Assembly (NCBI GenBank): GCA_035517655.1 | Contig: DATIYJ010000045.1 | Coordinates: 1 to 58,937 of the forward strand | DNA from: Nitrospiria bacterium | GTDB lineage: Bacteria; Nitrospirota; Nitrospiria; JACQBZ01 | Length of the DNA stretch: 58,937 nt | Direction of reading: 5' to 3' | Shown here: positions 23,999 through 32,490 of the stretch, piece by piece | Layout of the letters: each line of letters starts with the position of its first letter | How positions within the stretch are numbered: the stretch's first letter is position 1 | Position numbers and translations under genes: made by a program | The notes under the pieces: model-generated | What the model saw: the letters and a program-made list of their open reading frames with translations, nothing else | Databases searched by the model: none | Told to the model about the DNA's origin: nothing

Positions 23999-24397
23999 TT
24001 AAATCGACGCGATCACTTGCTGAAGGCGCGCCGAAATTTCCTTGGCGATCGGCTCCAATTGAGGATTATCGATCCGGCTGAGCGCGACGATTGGATCGAT
24101 CGCCGATACAACCGTCTTCCCCTGAGTGTTTTCGTAAACAATCACGTTGCAGGGCAAAAACAGTCCGAGTTCGGTTTCTTGGCTCAGAGCCCGATACGCC
24201 ATGCTCGGATTGCAGGCTCCCAAAATCTTGTACTTTTTAAAATCTACGCCCAACTTTTTTTTGAGGGTTTCCTTCACATCAATTTCCGTAATCACTCCAA
24301 AACCTTCTTTTTTAAGCTCCTCCGTAACCTTCACGAGGGCGTCTTCGTAGGAATCGTTCAATGTTTTTGAATAGCCGTATCGAGGTTTCGTCTTCAT
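23999..24397 (-). CDS. DUF302 family protein
   Basis: Small soluble protein of 132 residues. The fold signature of DUF302 is visible: GYSKTLNDSYEDALVKVTEELKKEGFGVITEIDVKETLKKKLG, then the conserved YKILGACNPSMAYRAL and LFLPCNVIVYE with two conserved Cys. The biochemical role of the family is unknown. Its start overlaps the carbonic-anhydrase stop (ATGA), and the AAGGAG ribosome-binding site lies within the end of that gene. It is last in a minus-strand cluster YHS-glycosyltransferase-carbonic anhydrase-DUF302. Confidence 0.85.
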   Translation of the reverse strand: MKTKPRYGYSKTLNDSYEDALVKVTEELKKEGFGVITEIDVKETLKKKLGVDFKKYKILGACNPSMAYRALSQETELGLFLPCNVIVYENTQGKTVVSAIDPIVALSRIDNPQLEPIAKEISARLQQVIASI

Positions 24398-24987
24398 GAT
24401 TTTCTCCTTATAATATTACGCGCCGTCTTCCGTTTCGCCCTTCCGGCGGCTTTTTGAGGGAACCGCTTATAGTCTTGTGCATACCGAACATAGTTGTACG
24501 CGGCGCGCCGAATGTAATTGCGTTGTTCAGGACGCACGGGCTTGACCGGCCGGCCGGGAACTCCGGTGACCATCATGCCCGGTGGAATCACCGTATTTTC
24601 GGTCACGACCGCCCCGGCGCCGATCAGCGCTTTCTCGCCGACGACCGCACCGTTCAAGACGATCGCGCCGATGCCGATCAGCGCCCCGTCCTTGACGGTG
24701 GCCCCGTGCACCATCGCCCCGTGACCGATCGTGACACGGCTTCCGATGACACACGGAAATCCGTGTCCGACATGAAGAACCGCCCCGTCCTGGATATTGG
24801 TCTCCTCTCCGACAACGATCGGAGCGATGTCACCGCGAACCACGGCCGAAAACCAAACGCTGGAGGACTTCCCGATCGAGACGTCGCCGATCACCGTGGC
24901 CGTTTCCGCGATGAAGACCGAGGGATCGATTTTAGACCGGGCCGGGCCGGATGGAAATAGCTTCTGCCCTTTTTTAGCGGACGGCAC
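24394..24987 (-). CDS. Gamma-class carbonic anhydrase-like hexapeptide-repeat protein
   Basis: Left-handed beta-helix protein of 197 residues in the YrdA/PaaY/gamma carbonic anhydrase family. Hexapeptide repeats run from about residue 20 to 150. The metal-binding His residues are in place: the first in DGAVLHVGHG and the others in RVTIGHGAMVHGATV. The C-terminal tail is basic (RAKRKTARNIIRRKS). The start chosen is the GTG at 24987, which overlaps the end of the glycosyltransferase by 14 bases; an upstream in-frame start gives no homologous sequence. Real CO2 hydration activity is not proven for most members of this subgroup. Confidence 0.82.
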   Translation of the reverse strand: MPSAKKGQKLFPSGPARSKIDPSVFIAETATVIGDVSIGKSSSVWFSAVVRGDIAPIVVGEETNIQDGAVLHVGHGFPCVIGSRVTIGHGAMVHGATVKDGALIGIGAIVLNGAVVGEKALIGAGAVVTENTVIPPGMMVTGVPGRPVKPVRPEQRNYIRRAAYNYVRYAQDYKRFPQKAAGRAKRKTARNIIRRKS

Positions 24988-25657
24988 GATACCACCGCGC
25001 CAGTCGCGTTGCCGAGACGCCCAAGAAGAAGAGCAATACAAGGAGCTGGTTCCGCACCGTGGTATATCCCACGCCCTCTTTGTCCCACCGGCGTGAAGAG
25101 GTCAGGATCGGACGGGACAGCAACGCGATGGTCCCCGTTCTCTTGAGCCGTCGGGCGAATTCGAGATCTTCCATGATCGGAAGTTCCGGAAATCCGCCCA
25201 AACGTTCAAAGACGGACCGGCGGACAAAGATCCCCTGGTCGCCGTACGGTATACCGGTCAGCCGGGTGCGCCAGTTGGCCGCCGCGGCCACGACGCGCAA
25301 GCTCGGTCGTGAAGAATCGATCGTCAGTCGGAAGGCGCCGCCCACAACGGTCGGGTCTTCAAGCGCCTCGATCAGATCACGAAAAGCATGATCGTCAAGA
25401 CGGGAATCCGCATGAAAAAACAAAAAGACCTCGCCTCCCGCGGCCCGGGCCCCCGCGTTCATCTGTCGGGCCCGGCCGGCCTCGGTCACCAGAACCTTGT
25501 CCGCAAACGCCTTGGCCAACGCGGCCGTGCCGTCGGAACTTCGCCCATCCACCACGATTCGCTCCACGCGATCGTGTTCTGGCAAGGCGGCCAGCGTCTT
25601 TTCAATGACCGCGGCTTCATTAAGGGTCGGGATGATCACGGAGATGCGCGGCACCAT
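24974..25657 (-). CDS. Family 2 glycosyltransferase
   Basis: GT-A fold glycosyltransferase of 227 residues. Family features are RISVIIPTLNEAAVIEKTLAAL, IVVDGRSSDGTAA, the DxD-type motif FFHADSRLDD, YGDQGIFVRRSVFERLGGFPELPIMEDLEF and a single hydrophobic helix near the C-terminus (QLLVLLFFLGVSA) that may anchor it to the inner membrane. It matches the small single-domain GT2 group often found alone, so acceptor and donor are unknown. It lies 21 bases downstream of the YHS gene and overlaps the carbonic-anhydrase-like gene. Confidence 0.85.
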   Translation of the reverse strand: MVPRISVIIPTLNEAAVIEKTLAALPEHDRVERIVVDGRSSDGTAALAKAFADKVLVTEAGRARQMNAGARAAGGEVFLFFHADSRLDDHAFRDLIEALEDPTVVGGAFRLTIDSSRPSLRVVAAAANWRTRLTGIPYGDQGIFVRRSVFERLGGFPELPIMEDLEFARRLKRTGTIALLSRPILTSSRRWDKEGVGYTTVRNQLLVLLFFLGVSATRLARWYRAVR

Positions 25658-25678
25658 GGCGTTGGGGGCGGGCCGGAC

Positions 25679-25828
25679 CTATTTCCTCGCAATGTACTGT
25701 TCCGGATTCCTGTCGAACTTTTCCTTGCAACTCTTCGCGCAGAAATAGTACGTCGCTCCTTTGTATACGGAATTTCCCGCCGCTTTTTTTTCATCGATCG
25801 TCATCCCGCAGACCGGATCCTTCGTCAT
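25679..25828 (-). CDS. Small YHS-domain protein
   Basis: A protein of 49 residues consisting of a single YHS domain: DPVCGMTIDEKKAAGN, then YKGATYYFCAKSCKEKFDRNP. The three Cys (VCGM and FCAKSC) are the metal-binding set, usually for copper or another heavy metal. The ATG at 25828 was chosen because GGGAGG lies just upstream; the frame stays open for another 56 codons, but that extension is not domain-like. It is the first gene of the YHS-GT2-carbonic anhydrase-DUF302 cluster. Confidence 0.85.
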   Translation of the reverse strand: MTKDPVCGMTIDEKKAAGNSVYKGATYYFCAKSCKEKFDRNPEQYIARK

Positions 25829-26077
25829 CGGCCACCTCCCATCGTCCCTATTCCAGCATCGGTCACAAACCCATTTTCGTCTTTTGCACCGCCTTGCGTC
25901 AAGCCCGTGCGGAAAGAACGTCGCCCCGCTTGATTTCCCACGACGAATTCCATAGGGCGGGGTTGTTTTTATCCGGGTTAATATTGCGACCGACAAGACG
26001 GGATCGGCGAGAGAGGCGCCCGGTCATCTTTGGAAAACCGTATTGCGCTTCAGTCTCGATCTCAATCAAGGCGCGGT

Positions 26078-27391
26078 CTAGAACTTGTTCAGCACCAGAC
26101 CCGTCAGCGGTTTTGGATAAAAGTAAGTGGACTTCTGCGGCATGCGGTCGCCGACCAAGACCACGTCCCGGACCTGACCGATCTTGGTGGGGTTGAGAAA
26201 GAAGGCCAGGCCGGCCGAACCGCTTTGAACCGTCTTCACGGCCGCTTCTTCGTCCTTGACGAACTGAATCTGATTTTCTTTCTTGGCGGCGGGGTCCGTA
26301 ATCCCCAGCGCGCCTTCCAGAATGTCTTTTTGAAAAATCGAGACGTCCAACGCCTCCAGAGCTTTGGAGGTCTTGGGCGCAAGTTCCGGCTTGAGTTTCA
26401 GAAGGTGGAACGCATTCTCGCTCTTGGCGTACATCCCGAAAACGACGGCGGATCGTCCCGCCGCGGACATCTCATCCAAGAGTTTTTTCCGAACCTGGGA
26501 TTCCGTGGCGTTATTGAAGTCCAAATGGGTCACGTCAAACGACCGGGCCAGCCGCTGCTTCAGGGTTCTGAGATCGCAGGGCAGCGGGTTCATGATGACG
26601 CGGTGAATCGGCAGCAGCGAGATACCGGCGTCATCCATGTTGGAGCAGAAAATAAAAACCGCCTCATACGGTTTCGGACCCGGGGAAGGATCCTTTTCCC
26701 GCATCTCTTTCATGAAGTTCAGGGCCGTCTCGTAACGATGATGGCCGTCCGCAATGAACAGGGGATGATCCTTGATGGAGTCGCTCACGGCGTTCAGCAC
26801 GGACGGGGTCGATATCTTCCAGAGTCGGTGACGGATCTCTTCTTCTCCGATGAAATCGACGAGGGGACGGGCCTCATCGACCGAGCGCTCCAACGCGGCG
26901 ATCACATCGCCGGCCGGATCGGAATAGAGCATGAAGATGGGACTGGGGTTGGCGTGGCAGGTCCGCATCAGTCGCAGCCGATCCTGCTTGGCCTTCGGAA
27001 ACGTGAACTCGTGCGGAAAAATCCGGCCCTTTCCGATCTCCTCCAGTTGGACCAACGAGAAGAACCCCCTCAGCGTTTTCTTTTCCTTGCTCGGCAGAAC
27101 GTAATCGAGTTTGTACAGATACATGGACGGGTCCCTGTCCCTTTGAAGCACCCCCTGTTTGACCCAGTCTTTCAGAAAGGATGCGGCGCGGGTGTAGCGG
27201 TTGTTGGTGGGGCTGTCCTCGGGGTTCTCCTTGCCCAATTCCACGCGAATGATGTTGTACTCATGGTTGTGATAATAACGATCCTGCGCCTGGGCATTGA
27301 TGACATCGTAGGGCGGACAGACCACTTTGCGAAGGTCCTTGACCTTATTGGTGTTGTATCGAACGCCCTGAAACGGCAAGAGAACGGCCAT
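26078..27391 (-). CDS. DUF1015 family protein
   Basis: Soluble protein of 437 residues. The family signature is clear: LPFQGVRYN near the N-terminus, CPPYDVIN, LGKENPEDSPTNNRYTRAASFLKDW, GRIFPHEFTFPKAKQDRL, FIADGHHRYETALNF and MNPLPCDL. The His-rich motif ADGHHRYE is invariant in the family and probably part of an active site. I know of no proven function for this branch. The start is preceded by GGAGGAG. It is separated from its neighbours by 249 bases downstream (no gene seen there) and 136 bases upstream. Confidence 0.88.
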   Translation of the reverse strand: MAVLLPFQGVRYNTNKVKDLRKVVCPPYDVINAQAQDRYYHNHEYNIIRVELGKENPEDSPTNNRYTRAASFLKDWVKQGVLQRDRDPSMYLYKLDYVLPSKEKKTLRGFFSLVQLEEIGKGRIFPHEFTFPKAKQDRLRLMRTCHANPSPIFMLYSDPAGDVIAALERSVDEARPLVDFIGEEEIRHRLWKISTPSVLNAVSDSIKDHPLFIADGHHRYETALNFMKEMREKDPSPGPKPYEAVFIFCSNMDDAGISLLPIHRVIMNPLPCDLRTLKQRLARSFDVTHLDFNNATESQVRKKLLDEMSAAGRSAVVFGMYAKSENAFHLLKLKPELAPKTSKALEALDVSIFQKDILEGALGITDPAAKKENQIQFVKDEEAAVKTVQSGSAGLAFFLNPTKIGQVRDVVLVGDRMPQKSTYFYPKPLTGLVLNKF

Positions 27392-27527
27392 CGAAACTCC
27401 TCCGGAACGATGATGAAAGCTCTCCCGCAGCGGAACGGCGGGGCATTTTTGATGCGATCAGCGGAAAACCCTGAGATGATATTTTGGCTCAACCCGCCCC
27501 TTCGGGCCGGGTGAGACCGATGCGGCT

Positions 27528-28067
27528 TCAGCGATAACGCTGCACCGTGAAACGGTAAAGCTCGACCGCATCCTCGGTTAAGATGCCCGCCTTCTGCCTC
27601 GCCTCCCGAATCTGTTGCTCCGCGGTTTCGATCCCATCGAGGTCCGGCAGCAACACGCCCCGCTTCGAACCCCGAACAACGAGGACGCCGAATCGTTTCG
27701 GGTCCAAATCCCGGGCGGCGGCCGGAACCGGGACCGAGAGGACATCCACAGAACTGTCGATCTCCTTGAACTCTTCCAAGGTCACGGGACTGAAACGAGG
27801 GTCTCGGGTAGCCGAGGCGATCGCGTTATGGACCACCTCTTCCGCCGCCGTTGGACGGGCCGGCTGATACGTACCGACACAACCGCGCAGTTGACCGTTT
27901 TTCTTCAGGCAAACAAACACGCCCGCCGGCTGTGGGAACATCTCATTCAGGAACGCGGGAACCGGTATCACGATCTGCGTGCTCAGATATTCCAGGATGG
28001 CGTCACGGGCCAATTCAACCAGCGGGTGGGCTCTCGGTAAAGGCATAGAAGCCGATTGCGGAATCAA
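27528..28067 (-). CDS. AMMECR1-domain protein (AmmeMemoRadiSam system protein A)
   Basis: AMMECR1 family protein of 179 residues: the core motif QLRGCVGTYQPARP with the conserved Cys, then ATRDPRFSPVTLEEF and the C-terminal GILTEDAVELYRF. In many bacteria it is encoded with a Memo-type protein and a radical SAM enzyme (the AmmeMemoRadiSam set), but neither is next to it here. The ATG at 28067 overlaps the polyprenyl synthase stop (ATGA), so it is cotranscribed with that gene. The function of the family is not established. Confidence 0.87.
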   Translation of the reverse strand: MIPQSASMPLPRAHPLVELARDAILEYLSTQIVIPVPAFLNEMFPQPAGVFVCLKKNGQLRGCVGTYQPARPTAAEEVVHNAIASATRDPRFSPVTLEEFKEIDSSVDVLSVPVPAAARDLDPKRFGVLVVRGSKRGVLLPDLDGIETAEQQIREARQKAGILTEDAVELYRFTVQRYR

Positions 28068-29068
28068 TGATCCCGGGAGACGACATAATCGGCGACCACC
28101 TCCATCGCGGCCTTGTGGACGGAAGGGTCGAACGATTCAAGGTAACCGGCGGACTTCTGGATATATCCCCGGGCCACGGAAAACGCATACTCGATCGATC
28201 CATGACGGTGCATCAGGTCCAAGATTCCATCAAACTGTTTTTCCGACGAGTCGCCCGCGCCGAAGGTTTGCGTCACTTGTTTCTTTTCCTCATACGAACA
28301 GTTGCGCAACAAATGAATCAAGGGAAGCGTAACCTTTCCTTCTCTCAGGTCCGCCCCGAGCGTCTTGCCCAAGCGCTGGGTCTGGGCGATATAATCCAGC
28401 GTGTCATCCGCGACTTGGAAGGCAATGCCGAGGTTCTGTCCGTATTGATACAGGGACTTTTTCTGATCGGAGGATCCGCCGCTCACGATCCCTCCCAGGT
28501 GACAGGAGGCGGCGATGAGGCTGGCCGTTTTATGTTGGATGATGCGAAGGTAGTCCGACTCCGCAATCTCCAGGTCGCTGTTGTAGGCATGCTGGACCAT
28601 TTCTCCCTCGATCATCTGCGAGCAGGCTCGTTGGAGAACAAGGTTGACTTCTTGGTTGTTCAGACTCAGGCCGTGGGCCACCGCCGTGGCGTAAAGATAA
28701 TCGCCGACCAGAATACTGGCGTGGTTGCCCCAGAGCGTCCGCACCGTTTTTTTCCCCCGTCGAAGGTTGCCTTCATCGATGACGTCATCGTGGAGCAGCG
28801 TCGCGGTATGAATAAATTCCACGACGGCCGCCAACAAAATATGATCTTCGCCCGGCGATGGACAAAGCTTGGACGACAGGATCATCAGGAGCGGCCGAAT
28901 GCGTTTGCCGCCGCTGTTAAGGATATACTGCGCCACTTGATTGATGAGCGGCACCTCCGATGAAAGGTTTTTTTGGATCTGCGCTTCCACCTTCAGAAGG
29001 TCCGGACGGTACCGCTCCCAGATATCTTGAATGGTTGGAAAAGACGAGGTTTTCGCGGAAGGAAACAT
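28064..29068 (-). CDS. Trans-polyprenyl diphosphate synthase
   Basis: Elongates isoprenoid chains, probably for the quinone side chain; 334 residues. Both aspartate-rich motifs are present: LLHDDVIDEGNLRRG (DDxxD) and FQVADDTLDYI. GGKRIRPLL and MIEGEM are also typical. The ATG at 29068 was chosen over an upstream in-frame start because the promoter TTGACA-17-TACTAT ends six bases before it, predicting a leaderless mRNA. Chain length cannot be read reliably from the sequence. It would supply the quinone used by the complex I encoded 15 kb away. Confidence 0.9.
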   Translation of the reverse strand: MFPSAKTSSFPTIQDIWERYRPDLLKVEAQIQKNLSSEVPLINQVAQYILNSGGKRIRPLLMILSSKLCPSPGEDHILLAAVVEFIHTATLLHDDVIDEGNLRRGKKTVRTLWGNHASILVGDYLYATAVAHGLSLNNQEVNLVLQRACSQMIEGEMVQHAYNSDLEIAESDYLRIIQHKTASLIAASCHLGGIVSGGSSDQKKSLYQYGQNLGIAFQVADDTLDYIAQTQRLGKTLGADLREGKVTLPLIHLLRNCSYEEKKQVTQTFGAGDSSEKQFDGILDLMHRHGSIEYAFSVARGYIQKSAGYLESFDPSVHKAAMEVVADYVVSRDH

Positions 29069-29074
29069 ACGCAG

Positions 29075-29103
29075 ATAGTAGGCCAGGGGTAAGGATTTGT
29101 CAA
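29075..29103 (-). promoter_or_regulatory. Leaderless promoter of the polyprenyl synthase gene
   Basis: Minus-strand consensus TTGACA (29098-29103), 17-base spacer, TACTAT (29075-29080), six bases, then ATG. No Shine-Dalgarno sequence is present. Confidence 0.75.
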
Positions 29104-29135
29104 GACAAAATATGGGAACATCCGCCCGCCTTTCC

Positions 29136-29164
29136 TTGACACCCATCCGACAGCTGCGTATCAT
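29136..29164 (+). promoter_or_regulatory. Leaderless promoter of the DUF155-like gene
   Basis: TTGACA (29136-29141), 17-base spacer, TATCAT (29159-29164), six bases, then the ATG at 29171. It is divergent from the polyprenyl synthase promoter. Confidence 0.75.
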
Positions 29165-29170
29165 GGACTC

Positions 29171-30214
29171 ATGGAAATATGGCGACAAGAAATCGCTTTG
29201 AAAGGCCGCTGCGTCACTTTTTTGGTGGGCCAGACCGGGCTCAATCTGGAAACTTCGGCCCGGGTTGAAAATCGCGTGCTCAAGAGTTCTCCGAACTATC
29301 CCGACGTGATTCCGAAACAGGCGATCATCCGAACGCAAAAAGGCGAGATCCGGGGCCGGGAGGCCACCTTTGTCGTCAAGGCCTACGTTCCCGATACCGT
29401 CATCGTGGAGGCCACCTTCGAATTTTACGATCTCGCCACGGAACCTCTGCTCGAGCTTAACAGCGATCTGCTGCTGGAGAGCCGCCGCATCTTAAACGAG
29501 TTTCAGTGCAATCCCGAGTTCGATGAAGAGTACAGCGTCTACTGCATCTCGGATTATCAGGGAGATCCCGAGATGTTTCTGGCGCTCCACGGCGAAAAAA
29601 TCGCCGCGTTGCTTAAAACGGAGCGGATTCCTTTGGATGAGGAAGAAATCAAGGCGACCCTGCGGTCGAACCTGAAATACGGGAAAGACGACCTGACCGT
29701 GGTGGACTGGGACGGGGCCTTCATCTTTGACCCCCAGGGAGACTTCGATGCGAACATCGAACTTTTTGAAATCAGCAACCTTCAACTCCTGAAATCACGA
29801 ATGCTCGATGAAGAACTGGACGAGCGGTTGAAAACGACCCTCCAGCTGCTCCGACGGCGCCCGGAACAATCGTGGCTCCGGTCCAAGCAGGTCCGGTCGG
29901 TGCTGCGGGAGATCATCCAGACCCGGACCACATCCATCCTCGAATCCCAGGCGATCGAGCACAGCATCAAACTGATCGGGGATTGGTACACGGCCCGGCT
30001 CTACGCGCTCATTGCTAAAAAGTTCCACCTCGATGAGTGGCGGCAAAACATCAACGAGAAGCTCGACATCCTCGAAGACGTCTATACCATGGCCGCCGAA
30101 AACTTCTCGATATCCTTCAACACCACGCTGGAGTTCATCCTCATCGGCGGCTGGTTTATCCTCCAAATCGGGTGGTTTGCGCTGCTGTTCATGGAACTCT
30201 ACCTTGCGAAATAG
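29171..30214 (+). CDS. RMD1/DUF155-like protein with C-terminal membrane anchor
   Basis: Protein of 347 residues, soluble except for a hydrophobic C-terminal hairpin (FILIGGWFILQIGWFALLF). The region from about residue 130 to 320, with VVDWDGAFIFDP, ISNLQLLKSRMLDEELD, WYTARLYALIAKKFHLDEWRQNINEKLDILEDVY and then the C-terminal helices, resembles the RMD1/SIF2 (DUF155) family known from fungi and some bacteria. This is recognised by pattern only, so confidence is moderate. No enzyme motif is visible. The start fits the leaderless promoter. It is followed by the Fur gene after a gap of about 100 bases. Confidence 0.6.
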   Translation: MEIWRQEIALKGRCVTFLVGQTGLNLETSARVENRVLKSSPNYPDVIPKQAIIRTQKGEIRGREATFVVKAYVPDTVIVEATFEFYDLATEPLLELNSDLLLESRRILNEFQCNPEFDEEYSVYCISDYQGDPEMFLALHGEKIAALLKTERIPLDEEEIKATLRSNLKYGKDDLTVVDWDGAFIFDPQGDFDANIELFEISNLQLLKSRMLDEELDERLKTTLQLLRRRPEQSWLRSKQVRSVLREIIQTRTTSILESQAIEHSIKLIGDWYTARLYALIAKKFHLDEWRQNINEKLDILEDVYTMAAENFSISFNTTLEFILIGGWFILQIGWFALLFMELYLAK

Positions 30215-30246
30215 ACCCGGGTCTTCTCCTTCCCTTCAAAAAAAGC

Positions 30247-30276
30247 TTGACAAGCCGGGAGCCGGTACTGTATTTT
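30247..30276 (+). promoter_or_regulatory. Promoter of the Fur-family gene
   Basis: TTGACA (30247-30252), with the -10 region TGTATT/TATTTT at 30269-30276 depending on spacing (16-18). An imperfect AT-rich dyad (TGAGAATCAAAATCA) lies just downstream and could be an autoregulatory site. Confidence 0.5.
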
Positions 30277-30318
30277 GAGAATCAAAATCAATTTCATCGA
30301 ATCACCGGGCGGGAAGCG

Positions 30319-30795
30319 ATGGCGAAGGGACCGACGATGGCCAAAGAAGTCGTTCGATTGAAGAACTATCTGGCCCAAAAGCGCCTCAAACTGACTCAAC
30401 AGCGAGAAAGGATCCTGGAGGCCTTTCTCAAAGTGGATCACATCACCGCCGAGGAACTGCATCGTCAAATCTCCCAGAAGAAGCCCCACCGCATGGGTCT
30501 GGCCACCATTTATCGAACCTTGAACCTTTTATGTGAAATCGGCATCGGGCAGCAACGGCATTTTGACGATACCCGGACGATTTACGACAACGTGATCAAC
30601 AAGAGGCACCACGATCACCTGATCTGTGATAAATGCGATAAGATCATCGAATTTGAATCCCCCGCCATCGAACGGCTTCAGGACGAAATGGCCGCCCGGC
30701 ACGGCTTTACGCTGAGCCATCACCGGCTGGAGCTTTACGGACACTGCATCGATTGGGAAAAATGTCGGGATTGGCAAAAAACGGCCGGCCGCTGA
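30319..30795 (+). CDS. Fur-family metalloregulator
   Basis: Winged-helix repressor of 158 residues. The DNA-binding half shows KRLKLTQQRERILEAFL and HRMGLATIYRTLNLL (recognition helix). The metal-binding half has RHHDHLICDKCDKIIEFE, with the conserved HHDH and CxxC, and a second Cys pair in HCIDWEKC. These features fit iron-responsive Fur better than Zur, NikR or PerR, but metal specificity is inferred. The ATG at 30319 follows GGGAAG; a second ATG at 30337 is possible. It lies directly upstream of the iron-uptake operon, whose promoter region carries a Fur-box-like palindrome. Confidence 0.9.
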   Translation: MAKGPTMAKEVVRLKNYLAQKRLKLTQQRERILEAFLKVDHITAEELHRQISQKKPHRMGLATIYRTLNLLCEIGIGQQRHFDDTRTIYDNVINKRHHDHLICDKCDKIIEFESPAIERLQDEMAARHGFTLSHHRLELYGHCIDWEKCRDWQKTAGR

Positions 30796-30821
30796 TTTTT
30801 AAAAAACGCTTATTATGAAAT

Positions 30822-30836
30822 TGAGAACTATTCTCA
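30822..30836 (+). promoter_or_regulatory. Fur-box-like operator of the iron-uptake operon
   Basis: Perfect 6-3-6 palindrome TGAGAACTATTCTCA lies just downstream of a TATTAT -10 element (30811-30816), across the expected transcription start. This matches the general form of Fur boxes and would let iron-loaded Fur repress the operon. Confidence 0.65.
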
Positions 30837-30859
30837 GAATAATCGATCGACCGGCTTCG

Positions 30860-31198
30860 ATGAAAAGGACGACGGGCTTCTCCATCGGTCTTATTCTCGG
30901 CCTGGGGCTATGGCTCTTTGGAACGGCCGCCGCGGACGATGAGATCCGTCTCGTCATTAAAGATCATCGGTTCTCGCCATCCGAGGTTCGGGTCAAGGCG
31001 GATACGAAGATCAAATTGATCGTCACCAACGAAGACCCAACCGCCGAGGAATTCGAGAGCTCCAGTCTCAATCGGGAAAAGGTCGTCCGCCCCGGACAAT
31101 CCATCACCGTGCTCCTTCCCCCCCTCAAACCAGGCATTTATGATTTCTACGGAGAATTTCATCCGGATACGGCCACCGGAAAGATCATCGCCGAATAG
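30860..31198 (+). CDS. Exported cupredoxin-like protein without copper ligands
   Basis: Periplasmic protein of 112 residues. The ATG at 30860 begins a signal peptide (MKRTTGFSIGLILGLGLWLFGTAAA); the in-frame ATG at 30815 is upstream of the Fur-box-like palindrome and less likely. The mature part is a single EfeO-type cupredoxin domain (IRLVIKDHRFSPSEVRVKAD, FESSSLNREKVVRPG, LKPGIYDFYGEFHP), but the usual Cys is missing, so it should not hold a type 1 copper. Such domains accompany FTR1 iron permeases and may pass iron to them. First gene of the Fur-linked operon. Confidence 0.85.
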   Translation: MKRTTGFSIGLILGLGLWLFGTAAADDEIRLVIKDHRFSPSEVRVKADTKIKLIVTNEDPTAEEFESSSLNREKVVRPGQSITVLLPPLKPGIYDFYGEFHPDTATGKIIAE

Positions 31199-31216
31199 GA
31201 AGAGGAGAAAATTCGG

Positions 31217-32038
31217 ATGTTAGGAACGTTTATCATCACGTGGAGAGAAACTCTTGAGGCGGCCCTCATCGTGGGGATTCTTTTAACCTACCTGAAGAAG
31301 ATCGGACAATCGAATCAATTCCGTTTTGTGTATTGGGGCGCACTGGGGGGAATCCTGACCAGCCTGGCCTTTGCCGGCCTGTCCGATTATCTCTCCGTTT
31401 TCCTCCAGGACATCGGAGAAGACATTTTTGAGACGGTCATCTTGTTTCTGGCGACGATCGTCTTGACTCACATGGTGATCTGGATGCATCACAATGCTCG
31501 CGAGATCAAAGGGGCGCTTCAACACGAAGCGGAACTGGCGATCTCGGGCAACCGACTGTGGGCCCTGGCCACGCTGGCCTTCGTGGGCGTATTCCGGGAG
31601 GGCGTCGAGACGGTGTTATTCCTCTGGGGATTATTTTTGCAAGGGGGAGGGGGGACATCCGCGGCGCCGGCGGTGACGGGCGGGTTGCTGGGCATCGGCC
31701 TCGGCATTCTGATGACCTGGCTTTTTTTCAAGGGGTTTGGCCATCTCGACCTGCGGCCCTTCTTCCGGGTGAGCGGGTTCATCCTTCTTTTCATGGCCGC
31801 CGGCATGCTTTCCTCCGGAATCGGAAAACTGGTGGCGGTGGGATGGGTTCCTCCTCTGATGGAACCGATCTGGAATACCTCCTGGTTTTTAAACGAACGG
31901 TCCTTCTTCGGCTCGCTGGTCGCGGGCATTTTCGGCTACCGCTCCAGCCCGTCATTGGTGCAGGCCCTCTTCTATCTCTTTTACTTTCCCGTCACCCTGA
32001 TTTGGCTCCGGCGGCAACGCCATGATCTTGCACAATGA
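31217..32038 (+). CDS. FTR1/EfeU-family iron permease
   Basis: Inner-membrane high-affinity iron permease of 273 residues with seven predicted helices. The two iron-binding REXXE motifs are present: RETLE (residues 10-14) in ITWRETLEAALIVG, and REGVE in VGVFREGVETVLF. It follows the cupredoxin gene by 18 bases with GGAAGAGGAG before the start, and its stop overlaps the next gene (ATGA). The EfeB peroxidase and M75 peptidase partners of the E. coli EfeUOB system are absent, so the donor is probably one of the two cupredoxins. Confidence 0.93.
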   Translation: MLGTFIITWRETLEAALIVGILLTYLKKIGQSNQFRFVYWGALGGILTSLAFAGLSDYLSVFLQDIGEDIFETVILFLATIVLTHMVIWMHHNAREIKGALQHEAELAISGNRLWALATLAFVGVFREGVETVLFLWGLFLQGGGGTSAAPAVTGGLLGIGLGILMTWLFFKGFGHLDLRPFFRVSGFILLFMAAGMLSSGIGKLVAVGWVPPLMEPIWNTSWFLNERSFFGSLVAGIFGYRSSPSLVQALFYLFYFPVTLIWLRRQRHDLAQ

Positions 32039-32478
32039 CCCCCCTGCGCTTCATGATGGCGAGCGGCCTGACGGCCTTTCTGGGCTTGATGATCGGAGGC
32101 GCTTTCGAATCCCGTCCGGTCTATGCCCAGGCGGATTGGCAGACGATCGAGATCAAGGCGGAGGAGTATAGCTTCACTCCCCGGAGGATTCAGGTAAAGG
32201 CGAATCGTCCGCTCGAATTGGTGATCGAAAACGAAGGGCACGAACCTCATCAGTTCCGGTCGGAACTCTTCCGGGACCAGACGATCGAGGTCGAAATCGA
32301 CGAAAGCGCCGTTCGGGGCCGGAATATCGACGTGGTCGATATTGCGGCCGGCAAGACGGCCCGCATCAAACTTCTCTCGCCGCCGGCGGGACAGTTTGAT
32401 TTTCAGTGCCGCATTCCCAGCCATCATGGAATGGACGGGATCATTCAGATCGATGCCGATCCATCACCGACCCCCTAA
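32035..32478 (+). CDS. Exported blue-copper-type cupredoxin
   Basis: Periplasmic cupredoxin of 147 residues with a signal peptide ending near RPVYAQA. The copper site can be read: a His in NEGHEPHQF and the C-terminal cluster CRIPSHHGM (Cys, His, Met) within GQFDFQCRIPSHHGMDG. It differs from the first cupredoxin of the operon, which lacks these ligands. A likely role is electron transfer or iron oxidation coupled to the FTR1 permease; this is inferred from its position. Its ATG overlaps the permease stop by 4 bases. Confidence 0.87.
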   Translation: MTPLRFMMASGLTAFLGLMIGGAFESRPVYAQADWQTIEIKAEEYSFTPRRIQVKANRPLELVIENEGHEPHQFRSELFRDQTIEVEIDESAVRGRNIDVVDIAAGKTARIKLLSPPAGQFDFQCRIPSHHGMDGIIQIDADPSPTP

Positions 32479-32490
32479 AGGAGCGACGGA

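Noticed and set aside
25920-25968. CCCCGC...GCGGGG followed by T-rich sequence on the plus strand, terminator-like
   Set aside because: The loop is about 28 bases, and no plus-strand gene ends upstream of it; the minus-strand neighbours would not use it.
27494-27513. Hairpin CCCGCCCCTTCGGGCCGGG downstream of the AMMECR1 gene
   Set aside because: No T tract follows on the minus strand, so it cannot be called an intrinsic terminator with confidence.
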